From Armigeres subalbatus (taxonomy: Eukaryota; Arthropoda; Insecta; Diptera; Culicidae), in contig NC_085140.1 in NCBI RefSeq assembly GCF_024139115.2, forward strand, positions 105,350,988 to 105,414,987: a stretch of DNA of 64,000 bases. Direction: 5' to 3'. Of the stretch, positions 1-10,330 are shown in pieces. The translations under genes were made by a program, and so were the position numbers. The stretch's first letter is position 1; each line of letters begins with the position of its first letter. Below the pieces are notes generated by a model, which did not search any database, was not told where the DNA came from, and was given only the letters and a program-made list of their open reading frames with translations.

Positions 1-172
1 GTTTTCGCCCACCTATTTTAAAACTTTCATTTCTCGAAAACTAGTTGTTGGAAACAGCTAAAGTTCAGGTTTTTTCATAATTGATTGATGCTTGTATGGA
101 AATTTTTTGACTGAACTGTTTTCAACAACTAGTTTACGAGAAATGAAGATTTTTAAATAGGTGGGCGAAAAC
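1..172. repeat. Palindromic MITE-like element
   Basis: The first ~57 bases and bases 115-172 are inverted copies; both arms contain GCCCACCTATTT and the core ACTAGTTGTTG. The centre is a ~55-bp AT-rich spacer. There is no coding capacity. The left end coincides with the window edge, so the element may extend further and no target duplication can be judged. Confidence 0.65.
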
Positions 173-226
173 TGGGGGGTGGGCGATTTCTGGGTGTCTT
201 ACCTACCAAGTTGACTCCGCTACATA

Positions 227-488
227 TCTTATATATAAAAATGAAATGGTCTGTGTTCGTATCCGCATAACTCGAAAACGGCTCGATGGATTTTTGTCAT
301 TTCTTCAGCAGAAACATTCGTTATAGTTTCCGACGGGTTTATATGATATTTCCTAATGCGAAAATGACGAGTAAAGTTGAGCAAATCGTGAAAAACTAAA
401 ATTGTGATTCCTATGCGAACTTGGCATGGGCAGTTCGGAACGCACATTCTCGCCTACTATGCAGGACAACGTCTGCCGGGTCAACTAG
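227..488 (+). mobile_element. Non-autonomous Helitron
   Basis: Begins TCTTATATATAAAAATGAAA and ends GCCGGGTCAACTAG followed by T. This fits Helitron rules: 5' TC, 3' CTAG, insertion between A and T, no terminal inverted repeats. At 262 bp it encodes no Rep/helicase. The 3' subterminal hairpin is weak by eye. It lies upstream of the visible plus-strand zinc-finger exons, probably inside their preceding intron. Confidence 0.6.
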
Positions 489-970
489 TTATGGATAATT
501 TTCTTTCTTCCCCGGTGGAGGATGTTCAAGCCACTGTGTGACAGCTCGAAATGTGTTGACTACGTTGTGGAGTAAACCCTGATTGCTGCGATTGGTCTCC
601 ACAGACGAGCAGCAGTGATTCAAATGTGGAGAGGTGACGACGAGTAACAGCAGATAAAATTTTGATTTTAAAGTTTGCAAACCGCCTCGCGGATGAAATG
701 TTTTATAATAAAATAAGTTTGTTAAAGTAAAGTTCGTTTGTATAGTTATTTTTCTCCGAATTTAGCATGCTAAATTCGGTATTTTCGGAACAGTCCGTGA
801 CAGTCTAAAATTCTCTATCATAAAAAAAATCTAACGTCCTCCATCAGCAACAAGCACTTTCTTTCCCAAACAACATGATTAATGGCCATAATTTCCCTTC
901 ATCGAATAACACTGTAGAAACTCTAATTTCTAGCAATGATCACTTTTGTTAATACATCTCTCTTGAATAG

Positions 971-1345
971 GGATGACTACGTCTGCTGCGGCCGAGATCT
1001 ACGGTACCATTACATGTACAATAAGCACATGCTGATGAAGCACGGCATGACGACTAACGTACGTGTTAAACCTATTCCGGGGCAGTTGATGGGTCAGCTG
1101 AGAGCCGCCAGGGTGAGTATCAAAACGCACGTCGTTGATTTTATCTGACAGCAAGTACTAACTTACTGTACCTTCGTCCTACTTAGAAACGCATCGAATC
1201 GTGCCCCAAGTGTGATGAAATATTTGCCACCAGGACGCTAAGGAAGCAACATATCGAAATCTGCAGGGTTGGCGAAAAAGACGGCGAGGTTGCCGATGCG
1301 TTAAACAATATCTTTGCGGATGTTGGTGAGCATTCTGGTGAATGA
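971..1345 (+). CDS. 3' exons of a ZAD-type C2H2 zinc-finger gene (partial)
   Basis: Two exons, 971-1112 and 1187-1345, joined across a 74-nt intron with donor GTGAGT, a TACTAAC branch-like box and acceptor ACTTAG. The first exon encodes DDYVCCGRDLRYHYMYNKHM and a conserved GQLRAAR end. The second gives a C-x2-C-x12-H-x4-C finger (CPKC...HIEIC) and a short acidic tail ending in TGA. Both exons match, in phase and sequence, the last two exons of the minus-strand gene at 1714-7513, so this is a convergent paralogue or a truncated duplicate. The acceptor at 970 shows more exons upstream; none is recognisable in 1-970, so they lie before the window or are lost. Likely a nuclear DNA-binding protein. 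Confidence 0.65.
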
Positions 1346-1428
1346 AATTGGTCAGATATTGTTGTTAAGTCCATCATAGTTTGGTTAATTTATGAGATCC
1401 ATTGAAGCTTGCTTTTTGAAGCCATGTA

Positions 1429-1434
1429 AATAAA
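1429..1434 (+). promoter_or_regulatory. Poly(A) signal AATAAA
   Basis: A canonical AATAAA lies 84 bases after the TGA of the plus-strand zinc-finger exons. This supports a real 3' end. Confidence 0.5.
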
Positions 1435-1713
1435 AATATGTAAATGAGTAAGTAAGCCCTTGTACTCAGTAAAACTATGAATTGGAAAGAACAGACGATG
1501 TAATGCTTAACTTGACGGGGACATTCGATTTTTATAGGTACCACAGGATTTGCTTGAAACTTATTTTGATCTCATGACTGAACTTCGGACGGATGACGAA
1601 AGACCGTTTGTTACGTTGCTAATTAAGCGTTACTATATTACTGTAATCCCTAAATCTAATATAAATTCTACATGACATGCAGTAAAACAATACGCACTCG
1701 GTGGAACTCCCCT

Positions 1714-4700
1714 CTAAACCACCTCCAACTTCTCCATGGCAACGTCATCGTCCGGGTCGTAGTTGTCGATGTATTCGATTTCGTACGCAGCTTCGCCCGG
1801 TTGGCCTGACGACGACACGATGGAGCCACCTTCTTCGGCACCGTACGACGGCGCCACCACACCATGACCGGCAGGTTCGGAAGCGCCGTCGATGATTCCC
1901 GCATCACTGCCTATGGTGGTGTTCGGTCCTCGACATGAGAGCATGTGCTGCTTCTTGAGATTCCGGGTGGCGAACTCCTGCTCGCACCGGGGACACCGTT
2001 CAGCTTGTTTCTGTGGGTCGGAGTGAACGTGGTGGGATTAGTGAGATAGATCTGCCGAAGCGGGGAAAACGTGAACTTACTCTTAGAGCACGGATTTGAC
2101 CCAACAAGAGTCCTTCCGTGGGTTTCACCCGAACGTTGGTTTTGAGTCCGTGCACCAAGAACATGTGTTTATTGTAGTAGAAGTGGTACTTGAAGTCCCG
2201 GTTGCAACAGATGTAGTTTTCTCTGCAAAAAGGATATTGTACATACAACAGAGTATCGATGGTAAGTGAATTAGTTCTCTGCTGTTCCACAACGTGTAAT
2301 GTAGATTGATTTAAAGGTTCATTTGCCCCCAACAGTTCTTGTGGAATTGTGAACATGGACTTACTTATAGGTAATGCAGAGATGTTGGTCAAACTCTTCG
2401 GACGTAACATGAGCGGCCAGACAAACTCCACATTGCAGTGGCTTCGGATATTCGTGATGTACTTTGTGGTCCGCCAGCTTATCTTTGGAGTTGTACGATT
2501 GTAGGCAAATATCGCAGACAAAATATGTTTGGATCTGGAATAAGGTTCATAGTTATCGATTGAATAAAAACAATTCAGGAAGTGCACCTACATTGTGAGT
2601 TTTCTCCATGTGCATTCGAAGCTTATCCTTCCGACCGTACGATATCTCGCAGTGGTCACACTTGAACCGGATGTCCTGGTGGACAGACTTGATGTGTCGG
2701 TTTAGATGGGTGTACGACTTGAACCCGTACCCACAGACACTGCAGGTGTGTGTCCGCTGGTTTGTGTGCGTCTTGATGTGCTGATTCAGAGTGGATTTGG
2801 TTTTAAAACTGAGTCCACAATCCGGGCACTTGACCTCGAATGCGTTCAGGTGGGCCTGCTTCACATGCAGCAGCATCTCCGGTCGCGTGTAGTATTCCAT
2901 GGGACAGTAGTCGCACTTGAACTGCCGGACGCTTTCGTGCCGTTTCCGATGCGTTTCCAGAGCAAACTTTTGCTCGAATGATAAGCCACAGGTGTCGCAC
3001 ATGTAGTCCCTGTGCTCGAGGCGTTTGTGCTTGTCCAGTTCCTTTTTCGATTCAAACTCCATGTCGCATCGTTTGCAGCGTTGCAGGAAGGGTACATTTC
3101 CTTCTGAAAAGTAAATTTGCAATTGTGATGAAAGTGATGAATATTCCTGCTAAGAATGAATTATAAGACCGGATGGTTGAGGTAGGACAAATGACAGGAC
3201 ACAGGTTTTAAAGATCAAAGCAGAAAAACGAACGTGGTAGGATCATAAGTTGGGAGCAGCTTTTCGATGAACATCAAACGATGGTAATCAATCAACGACA
3301 CAATATAGCTGCTGGTAAGTTTGATATTGAGCTCAACTCATCAAGATGAAGCCGTAAAAGCTGGGTCACTTGTCTACAGTGAATAAAAATCATAATCTGT
3401 GAGAAATGTGCTTTACCCATATGAATCTTTCCATTCATAAATTTATATTTTTTGCTGTCATGAGTATTAAGACATTGTCCAGAGTTAAAATCGTGTCCAG
3501 TTGTTCAAAATATTTACTCACGGGGACAAGAAACTTACTTGAAATGCTTAACCAGATGCAGCTCGAAGGTAGGCGGAGATTACGTTTTAAACTTGCACTT
3601 TTTGTTTTTTTGCTTTTTTTTTTTTTTTTTATTCAATTTCAATTTAATGGACCATAATACATGTGTTTAGCAGAGATATGTCTTACTTACAGCTGCTCTT
3701 TAATCATTTTCCAATGGAGAATTTGAGAGTTTCTGAGACAATCTATCTGATAGGGAAAATTAATGACAAAACCCAAGAAATCAATTTAACTTATAATTAA
3801 CTACATACTAGATTATCACAGTTTTGTAATTTAGGGGAAAAGATTCACGATGTGCGGGTTAGTTGATACTTCACAGGAGCGCCGGAACTTGTCTGACATC
3901 GTCTGAACAAAGTCGATAATTGTTTCAGTTTCCGCTAGTTGGTGAAGATCGTGTGTCGGAAACCACGGATTCAAGTCGAAGATCATCTTTAACAGCTTGT
4001 TTTGCTTGACTTGCAGACGTCGTAGATGAGATAGCGCACAGTTTTGCCATACAGGACAACCGTATGTAAGGACTGGTCTGAAGACGCATTTGAAGAGCAG
4101 CAGTTTATTGGCTAGTTGAAGAGACGATCTTCGGTTGATCAGTGAGTACAAAGAACGCATCAGACCATTGACTTTGTTGATGCTTTGATTTATGTGTTTG
4201 TCAAACAGTAGCTTTTGGTCCATCGTCAGTCCCAGATATCTGACCTCGTTTTCCCACGGAATTTCAATTCCGTTGACTTTAACTCCAGATGTAGGAAGAC
4301 GTGATGGAGCCCTTCTTCGTGTGAAAAAGATTGCCTGAGTTTTCGATGCGTTCGTTTTAATGCGCCACTTCTGTTGGAACTCTTCAAGCTTATTCTGTGC
4401 ATGTTGCAGTTTACAGATGATAATTTGAGGATCTTCATCCGAAGCTAGGAAAGCCGTGTCGTCCGCAAAAAAAGCATATACAACTCCGTCGACCTTAAGC
4501 GTATCACTTGTAAAAATGTTGTAGAGCGTGGGGCTCAGAACCGACCCCTGTGGAACGCCATATGGGATGCCGTGAGATTCTGATCTACATCCATTGATTG
4601 ACACTTGGAATGACCTTGCTGCTAAAAACGACTGAATAAGCTTCACTAAATAAAGCGGACAGTTAGACCTATGTAGCTTGAAAACAATTGCCTCTTGCCA

Positions 4701-7513
4701 GACCGAGTCATAGGCTTTTTCGACATCCAGCATTATCATGCCAGTAGATTTTTTCATGGAGAATCCTTGCTTCACTAGTTTAGTTATTCGAGCTAGCTGG
4801 TGGTTTGTAGAATGGCCAGCTTTGAAGCCAAACTGTTCCGCAGGAATCATGTCACCAGTTTCTATATGTCGATTCAGCCGGTTCAGGATGATTCTTTCCA
4901 AAACTTTACTAAGGCAACTTAGCAAACTGATGGGACGATAGCTTGAGGGGAGAGTAACATCTTTGTTCGGCTTTGGGATGGCCACTACGTTCGCATGTTT
5001 CCACATACCAGGAAAATACATCAACCTGATGCAAGCGTTATAGACCTTTGTCAAGTACACCAGTCCTTTTCGAGGTATTCGCTTGAGCATGATGTTCCTT
5101 ATCCCATCCTGACCTGGTGCCTTTTTGGTCTTAAGCCGATGGATAATACACTTTATCTCACTGGGTTTAGTGAGAGTAGATGGTTCATTGTTTAACTCGT
5201 TGAGTCTCGCAAGCTCCTCTATCGTTTGGTTCACTTCTTCCTCTGTTCGTGGATCACTCGGGAGCGTGTTGTTATGTGCTGAAGCAAAATTTTCAGCCAG
5301 CGTTTGAGCTTTCTCTTTATCAGAAACCCTGACTTGGTCTCCAATCCGCAAAGGAGGTTGGTATTTGATGCTACTGCGTAGGTTTTTACTAATTCTCCAG
5401 AACTTCTTGCTACCGTGAGACAAGTCACGAATAGTTTTTCCGAAATTCTCGTATTTGTGAGCAGCACATTGTTCTCGTATTTGTTGGGTGAGGACGTCAA
5501 CGACTCTTTTGAGGAAAGGATCTTTGGAACGGTAGAATTGTCTCCGACGAACATTCCTGAGTGGTGGACAGACTTGATGTGTCGGTTTAGATGGGTGTAC
5601 GACTTGAACCCGTACCCACAGACACTGCAGGTGTGTGTCCGCTGGTTTGTGTGCGTCTTGATGTGCTGATTCAGAGTGGATTTCGTTTTAAAACTGAGTC
5701 CACAATCCGGGCACTTGACCTCGAATGCGTTTAGGTGGGCCTGCTTCACGTGCAGCAGCATCTCCGGTCGCGTGTAGTACTCCATGGGACAGTAGTCGCA
5801 CTTGAACTGTCGGACGCTTTCGTGCCGCTTCCGATGCGTTTCCAGAGCAAACTTTTGCTCGAATGATAAGCCACAGGTGTCGCACATGTAGTCCCTGTGC
5901 TCGAGGCGTTTGTGCTTGTCCAGTTCCTTTTTCGATTCAAACTCCATGTCGCATCGTTTGCACCGTTGCAGGGAAGGGTACATTTCCCTTCTGAAAAGTA
6001 AATTTGCAATTGTGATGAAAGTGATGAATATTCCTGCTAAGAATGAATTATAAGACCGTATGGTTGAGGTAGGACAAATGACAGGACACATGTTTTAAAG
6101 ATCAAAGCAGAAAAACGAACGTGGTATGATCATAAGTTGGAAGCAGCTTTTCGATGAACATCAAACGATGGTAATCAATCAACGACACAATATAGCTGCT
6201 GGTAAGTTTGATATTGGAGCTCAACTCATCAAGATGAAGCCGTAAAAGCTGGGTCACTTGTCTACAGAGAATAAAAATCATAATCTGTGAGAAATGTGCT
6301 TTACCCATATGAATCTTTCCATTCATAAATTTATATTTTTTGCTGTCATGAGTATTAAGACATTGTCCAGAGTTAAAATCGTGTCCAGTTGTTCAAAATA
6401 TTTACTCACGTGTACAAGAAACTTACTTGAAATGCTTATCCAGATGCAGCTCGAACGTATGCGGATAGTACGTTTTAAACTTGCACTTATCACAGTGCAG
6501 CAGCTCTTCCCTCCGCCCAGACTTCGGCGGCATCGGCTTCCCGTGCTTACCCCGTTTTTTACTTCGCGCCAGTAGCGCCTCATCCAGCTGGAAGTCCCCA
6601 TCGGACTCATCGTCCTTGATGTGGTCATCGGTGTTCTCCAGCATCTCGGACAAATCCTGATCGGCATAGTGCTCCGAAGCGTTGGACAATCGCTCTTCGA
6701 CCATATCAGTCTCGTCCAAAATTAGATCGTCCACCTCTTCCCCGCCGCACGATCCGACAATCACCTCTGAAGTTTTGAACCGTTTCAGCGGCTTATCATC
6801 GTCATCCGAGTCATCGATCACTTTCTTCGGACGGCCAGGCCTTTTCTTCTGTTTAGCCTCACTTTTTATGACCTTTGGACGACCGCGTTTTCGCTTCACC
6901 GCAGTTTCCAGGTATTCCACAATCATTCCACTATCGTCCACCTCCACCTTAATCAGCGCACTCTCCATGATATCGTCATCCCCTCGGTTTTCATTTTTTA
7001 CATCCGGCATAGATCCAATGTCGTACTGCGGGAACTCTTCCAACAAATCATTGAGATCAATTTCTTCGTCTATTCCCAGAATATTAAGATCCTGTAACAG
7101 CACCAGAACGTATTCTTTCTGATCTTTGAAGAGCTCCTCCAGCGTCGAAGTGTCTCCCCGTTTAACCAAGGCTAAACCGAATGCGAATTTCAACACGTAG
7201 TTCATTCGCTTGCGGTACGTTAGGAATTGATCCAGCTTTTCAGAACACATGTCACAAATGGCATTCGGTACGAGATGTTTTAGGTCCTATAATATGGGCA
7301 TCAGATTAACTTTTTTTTTACGAAGTTCTGAAATTCAAATATAAAAAGAGGACTTACCGCCGGAATAGGAAAAGTAATTTCGTCCAATAAGTCATCCAGC
7401 TTAGAGCCATGTTTTTCACTGTGTTCCTTGAGATCGGTCATGTCTTCCGCGGCCTTCGGCTGCAAACAGGACCGGCACACATTCGGGAAGCATTCCAACT
7501 TGAAGATAGTCAT
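1714..7513 (-). CDS. ZAD-domain C2H2 zinc-finger transcription factor, split by a LINE
   Basis: Exons on the minus strand: 7513-7358, 7286-6427, 3103-2592, 2534-2365, 2222-2081, 2010-1714, all with GT...AG borders. Exon 1 starts at ATG (MTIFKLECFPNVCRSC) and holds the first zinc-binding CxxC of the ZAD domain; exon 2 supplies the second (ICDMC). Exon 2 also has two AT-hook-like motifs (KRGRPK, RPGRPKK), acidic stretches and the first finger. Exon 3 encodes six C2H2 fingers, exons 4-6 further C2H2/C2HC fingers, and the tail is acidic (YDPDDDVAMEKLEVV). ZAD-ZnF proteins are an insect-expanded family of nuclear DNA-binding factors. A LINE and a ~925-bp duplication separate exon 2 from the complete exon 3, and the complete exon 3 is out of frame with exon 2 by two bases near 3090-3100, so the allele as given looks broken unless those are assembly errors. 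Confidence 0.8.
2677..3600. repeat. Left copy of ~925-bp direct repeat flanking the LINE
   Basis: Near-identical to 5562-6488, with about 20 substitutions and 3 single-base indels by eye. It holds the 5' part of exon 3, the intron, and the last ~60 bases of exon 2 including its donor. It ends exactly where the LINE poly(A) tail begins. Confidence 0.9.
3601..5561 (-). mobile_element. 5'-truncated Jockey-like LINE
   Basis: A minus-strand non-LTR retrotransposon of 1961 bp. Its 3' end is a poly(A) tail, seen as the T-run at 3601-3630. Its 5' end is cut inside ORF2 at 5561, directly joined to the second direct-repeat copy. It interrupts exon 3 of the ZAD gene. The 3' UTR is ~200 bp. Confidence 0.88.
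3831..5561 (-). CDS. Reverse transcriptase (LINE ORF2, 5'-truncated)
   Basis: An open frame from the truncation point to TAA at 3831-3833, about 576 codons with no internal stop. The N-terminal part (DPFLKRVVDVL) is the linker that follows the missing endonuclease. RT motifs follow in order: KKAPGQDGI, SSYRPISLLSCLSKVLERII, GFKAGHSTNHQL, LDVEKAYDSVW, YGVPQGSVLSPTLYNIF, the catalytic FADD at roughly residue 365, and NASKTQ in the thumb. This pattern is Jockey-clade-like. No start codon belongs to it, so it is not an autonomous gene. Confidence 0.88.
   Translation of the reverse strand, partial: LRNVRRRQFYRSKDPFLKRVVDVLTQQIREQCAAHKYENFGKTIRDLSHGSKKFWRISKNLRSSIKYQPPLRIGDQVRVSDKEKAQTLAENFASAHNNTLPSDPRTEEEVNQTIEELARLNELNNEPSTLTKPSEIKCIIHRLKTKKAPGQDGIRNIMLKRIPRKGLVYLTKVYNACIRLMYFPGMWKHANVVAIPKPNKDVTLPSSYRPISLLSCLSKVLERIILNRLNRHIETGDMIPAEQFGFKAGHSTNHQLARITKLVKQGFSMKKSTGMIMLDVEKAYDSVWQEAIVFKLHRSNCPLYLVKLIQSFLAARSFQVSINGCRSESHGIPYGVPQGSVLSPTLYNIFTSDTLKVDGVVYAFFADDTAFLASDEDPQIIICKLQHAQNKLEEFQQKWRIKTNASKTQAIFFTRRRAPSRLPTSGVKVNGIEIPWENEVRYLGLTMDQKLLFDKHINQSINKVNGLMRSLYSLINRRSSLQLANKLLLFKCVFRPVLTYGCPVWQNCALSHLRRLQVKQNKLLKMIFDLNPWFPTHDLHQLAETETIIDFVQTMSDKFRRSCEVSTNPHIVNLFP
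5562..5991 (-). pseudogene. Truncated duplicate of ZAD-gene exon 3
   Basis: Starts after acceptor TTTTCAG and is in frame with the exon 2 donor (phase 2): MYPSLQRCKRCDMEF, then four more fingers up to NRHIKSVH, where the LINE begins. It has one more G and one more C than the complete exon 3 copy near the acceptor, which keeps it in frame. If spliced, it would read into LINE sequence. Confidence 0.75.
5562..6488. repeat. Right copy of ~925-bp direct repeat flanking the LINE
   Basis: Partner of 2677-3600. This copy is continuous with the rest of exon 2 (to 7286), so it occupies the original position on that side. It begins at the LINE 5' junction within TGGTGGACAG. Confidence 0.9.
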
Positions 7514-7779
7514 CTTTGGAAAGAGAAATTTAACTTTCCCGCCTGGACAAGTATAATACCGCGGTCACTTCTTTTATAATGTACTACAAAATGTTCAAAA
7601 TCTCTTCAAAACACCAGAATTTAGAAGTTTTTAGAAAAAAAATAATGCCATCCAAAGCGTTTTTGGACTTTTGGTTGTTTTCATTGGCGAATAAGTAAAC
7701 AAACAATCCCGTCATTAAAACAAAATAAACTGTCATCAGTGTCATCAAGTTTCGAAAAAGCTCCGAAATTTCGAACTGA

Positions 7780-7930
7780 TTTTTAGGGGTGTCCTACGAA
7801 AGGCTGAAACACATAAGGCTGAATGCTCATAAGGCTGAACTCAAAAGGCTGAAATCTCGGAAGGCTGAAATCTCGAAAGGCTGAAAGTATCAGAAAGCTT
7901 AAATGTATCGAAAGGCTGAAATTGAGGGGA
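7780..7930. repeat. Degenerate array of AAGGCTGAA motifs
   Basis: About seven copies of AAGGCTGAA spaced 12-20 bases apart with variable linkers such as ATCTCG. The reverse complement of the same motif recurs at 15640-15670. Confidence 0.5.
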
Positions 7931-8133
7931 TGGAATGAATCCCAATCATACGATATGTTGTACAACTACAGTATCCCCCCGCTTATCCGGACCTCGCTAG
8001 TCCGACGACTCGTTAGTCCGGATCTCGCTAATTCGGATTTTTCCGGATTAAAAAGTATCAACACCCATTTAAACACATTATGCTGTCAGTTTTCAAATTT
8101 GTGCTGCACGTAAAAAAATAACCTTATATGTTA

Positions 8134-8313
8134 TGCTACGTTTTGACAGGGCAAGTGAGTTGAACAACTCAGTTGAATTCAATTGACTTGCCAAAAGTTG
8201 AACATGTTCAACTTTCTTTTCGTTCAAGTGAATTGAATTAAGATGTTTACACGTTCCATTCGCGTGCGATTCAAGCGACTTGCTCAATTCACTTGCCTTG
8301 TCTAAACGTAGCA
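8134..8313. mobile_element. PIF/Harbinger-like MITE
   Basis: Ends TGCTACGTTTTGACAGGGCA and the inverted TGCCTTGTCTAAACGTAGCA, flanked by TTA on both sides (8131-8133, 8314-8316). About 180 bp, non-coding. The TTA target suggests PIF/Harbinger; assignment is by target site only. Confidence 0.6.
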
Positions 8314-8360
8314 TTATGGCAAAAACCATTCAAAAATACACCCAAAAAATTTGCACGTTC

Positions 8361-8571
8361 TTTCCACCTGAAAAATACGTAGATTTTTCCACCTGAAATT
8401 CACGTAACTTTTACCTGATTTTCAGATAGAAATTTCATTCTACGTGAAAATCAGGTAAGTTTTACCTGAGTTTTGGATAGAATTCACCGGACACGTAAGT
8501 TTCACCTGAATTTTCTGAAGCATTTGCAGCTACGTGTGCACGTAAAATGTACCTGAAAATTCAGGTGGAAT
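8361..8571. repeat. MITE-like repeat with ACCTGAA/ACGTAA motifs
   Basis: Starts TTTCCACCTGAA and ends TTCAGGTGGAA. The interior is a mosaic of direct and inverted ACCTGAAWWTCACGTAA-type motifs. Edges are approximate. Confidence 0.4.
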
Positions 8572-9167
8572 CAACGTTTAGATTATTTGGAGTGTACTTA
8601 TACTCTTCATTATGCCACCTAATGAATGATCCCATATCAAAAAGCTAATAACATTCATATGTTATTGAATAGTTTAAGTTTCAGAATGTATGTGACTAAT
8701 GCGATGTATAAGCCACAGACAAACAGACGTAACACTAGAGAAATTTCCATCGACCATGACTTCAACGACCGATTTGAATTTGATCGATTGCGCGTTTCAC
8801 AACTAGAGGCGCTAGCGTCGTAATCCTTCGAGTTTGACATTTCACTCCAGCGCCTTCTGGTGACAATGTCATACGAAACATTGCTTCGTGCAACATGCTC
8901 GCAAGATGGTGGTAGAGGAGCTGGGCGATGGATTTTCCTGAAAAATGTTCAAACTGTTACGTCTGTTTGTCTGTGTATAAGCTTTTTCTTATACATGTCA
9001 TTGAGCGCCTGATTTGGCAAAAAAGTATTAGAAATATTAATAATAAACAACAATCAATTTTTTTACGTGTGTGATTTTGTTTTGATTCATTTGTATGGAT
9101 TTGACAGTCGGATTAACGAGAGAAACCCCGGTAGTCCGGCCATACATTTGTCGGATCAGCGGGGGTA

Positions 9168-9785
9168 CAGTGATCGTTCGCTAATTGGGGCACGACCACA
9201 CCCCAACTAGCGAATGCAGTTCGCTAATTGGGGCGGTTTGACAAGCGTCAATGTTGTTTACTTTTTGCATTGAACAAAGGAAAATTTTACGCGCCAGAAA
9301 ATATCGATCCCGCCAAACACGGAAACAAAACGTCAACGCGTTTTTGACATCACATTCTGACGTTTAGCTGCTTTTTAATTGGGTTTCGCCCCAATGAATC
9401 GCCTGCTTTGAGCGTGCTTACAGCGGCACACTAGGAGTTAACTTTCTGAAATCAGTATGGCGAAAGGCATCTAAGGCTCGATTTCTCAAAATTAGGCACC
9501 TTCATCGAAAAAATATTTGGTAGGCGTAGTAGCGGACACCTTCCTACATAACCGGTACCAAATAGTTTTTCATAAAAGGATCATAATTTTGAGAAAACTC
9601 GCGTTAGATGTCTTTCACCATACGTATTTCTTGCGGTTAACTCATGCTGGCTATTTGCGTATATACGATAGCGCCTGGATGTGGAAGCGGCGGGTAGAAA
9701 ATCAGCCACTGCCAATAATTCATTAGCGAACCCCCAACTAAAAAGCGGCCCAACTAGAAAAACCCCAATTAGAGAACGTTCACTG
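9168..9785. mobile_element. TA-flanked MITE, ~620 bp
   Basis: Terminal inverted repeats CAGTGATCGTTCGCTAATTG and its imperfect complement ending GAACGTTCACTG. TA target duplications lie at 9166-9167 and 9786-9787. It is inserted five bases inside the right end of the larger element at 7969-9792. No coding capacity. Confidence 0.7.
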
Positions 9786-9914
9786 TATACTGTATGTTGA
9801 GTGGTTGGATAGTGAATAAAGAATAATGAATGAATGATGAATAAAGAAAAATGAATGAATGATGAATAAAGAATAAAAAATAAGAAAAATAAAATAAAAA
9901 ATCAAGAATAAAGA

Positions 9915-10185
9915 ATAAAGAATATAAAGAATATAAAGAATATAAAGAATATAAAGAATATAAAGAATATAAAGAATATAAAGAATATAAAGAATATAAA
10001 GAATATAAAGAATATAAAGAATATAAAGAATATAAAGAATATAAAGAATGTAAAGAATATAAAGAATATAAAGAATATAAAGAATATAAAGAATATAAAG
10101 AATATAAATAATATAAAGAATATAAAGAATATAAAGAATATAAAGAATATAAAGAATATAAAGAATATAAAGAATATAAAGAATA
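9915..10185. repeat. (TATAAAGAA)n tandem repeat
   Basis: About 29 nearly perfect 9-bp units, preceded by looser GAATAAA repeats from ~9800. The array resumes on the far side of the copia element at 14664. Long open frames here are repeat artefacts. Confidence 0.9.
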
Positions 10186-10314
10186 TATTAGAGCAGCGCA
10201 ATAAAACGACTTGCTCGTATGGTGGTTGATAACAGAATGAAATTGAATTTATTATTTGTCATTGTTGGCATTAATTAACGGCTTACTATGATTAACATGA
10301 TTAACATCACAACA
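10186..10314 (-). repeat. Copia 3' LTR
   Basis: 129 bp; on the minus strand it begins TGTTGTGATG and ends GCTCTAATA. Preceded on that strand by the purine tract AGGAGGAG. Identical to 14535-14663. Confidence 0.93.
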
Positions 10315-10322
10315 CTCCTCCT
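10315..10322 (-). other. Polypurine tract
   Basis: AGGAGGAG on the minus strand directly abuts the 3' LTR. This is the usual plus-strand primer position of an LTR retrotransposon. Confidence 0.7.
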
Positions 10323-10330
10323 TAAGACGA

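Larger units (their letters stand above)
7969..9792. mobile_element. TA-flanked DNA transposon relic (pogo/Tigger-like ends) with nested insertions
   Basis: Left end CAGTATCCCCCCGCTTATCC, preceded by TA (7967-7968). The right end is split by a later insertion: the outer TACTG at 9788-9792 is followed by TA (9793-9794), and the inner GGGGGTA lies at 9161-9167. Joined, the right end is the imperfect reverse complement of the left. Three smaller elements lie inside. No transposase is visible. Confidence 0.6.

Noticed and set aside
3406..3657. 83-codon plus frame ending in a phenylalanine run
   Set aside because: Crosses the border from the direct repeat into the LINE poly(A) tail.
9902..10201. 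99-codon FIFFIFFIF frame
   Set aside because: Pure translation of the 9-bp satellite.
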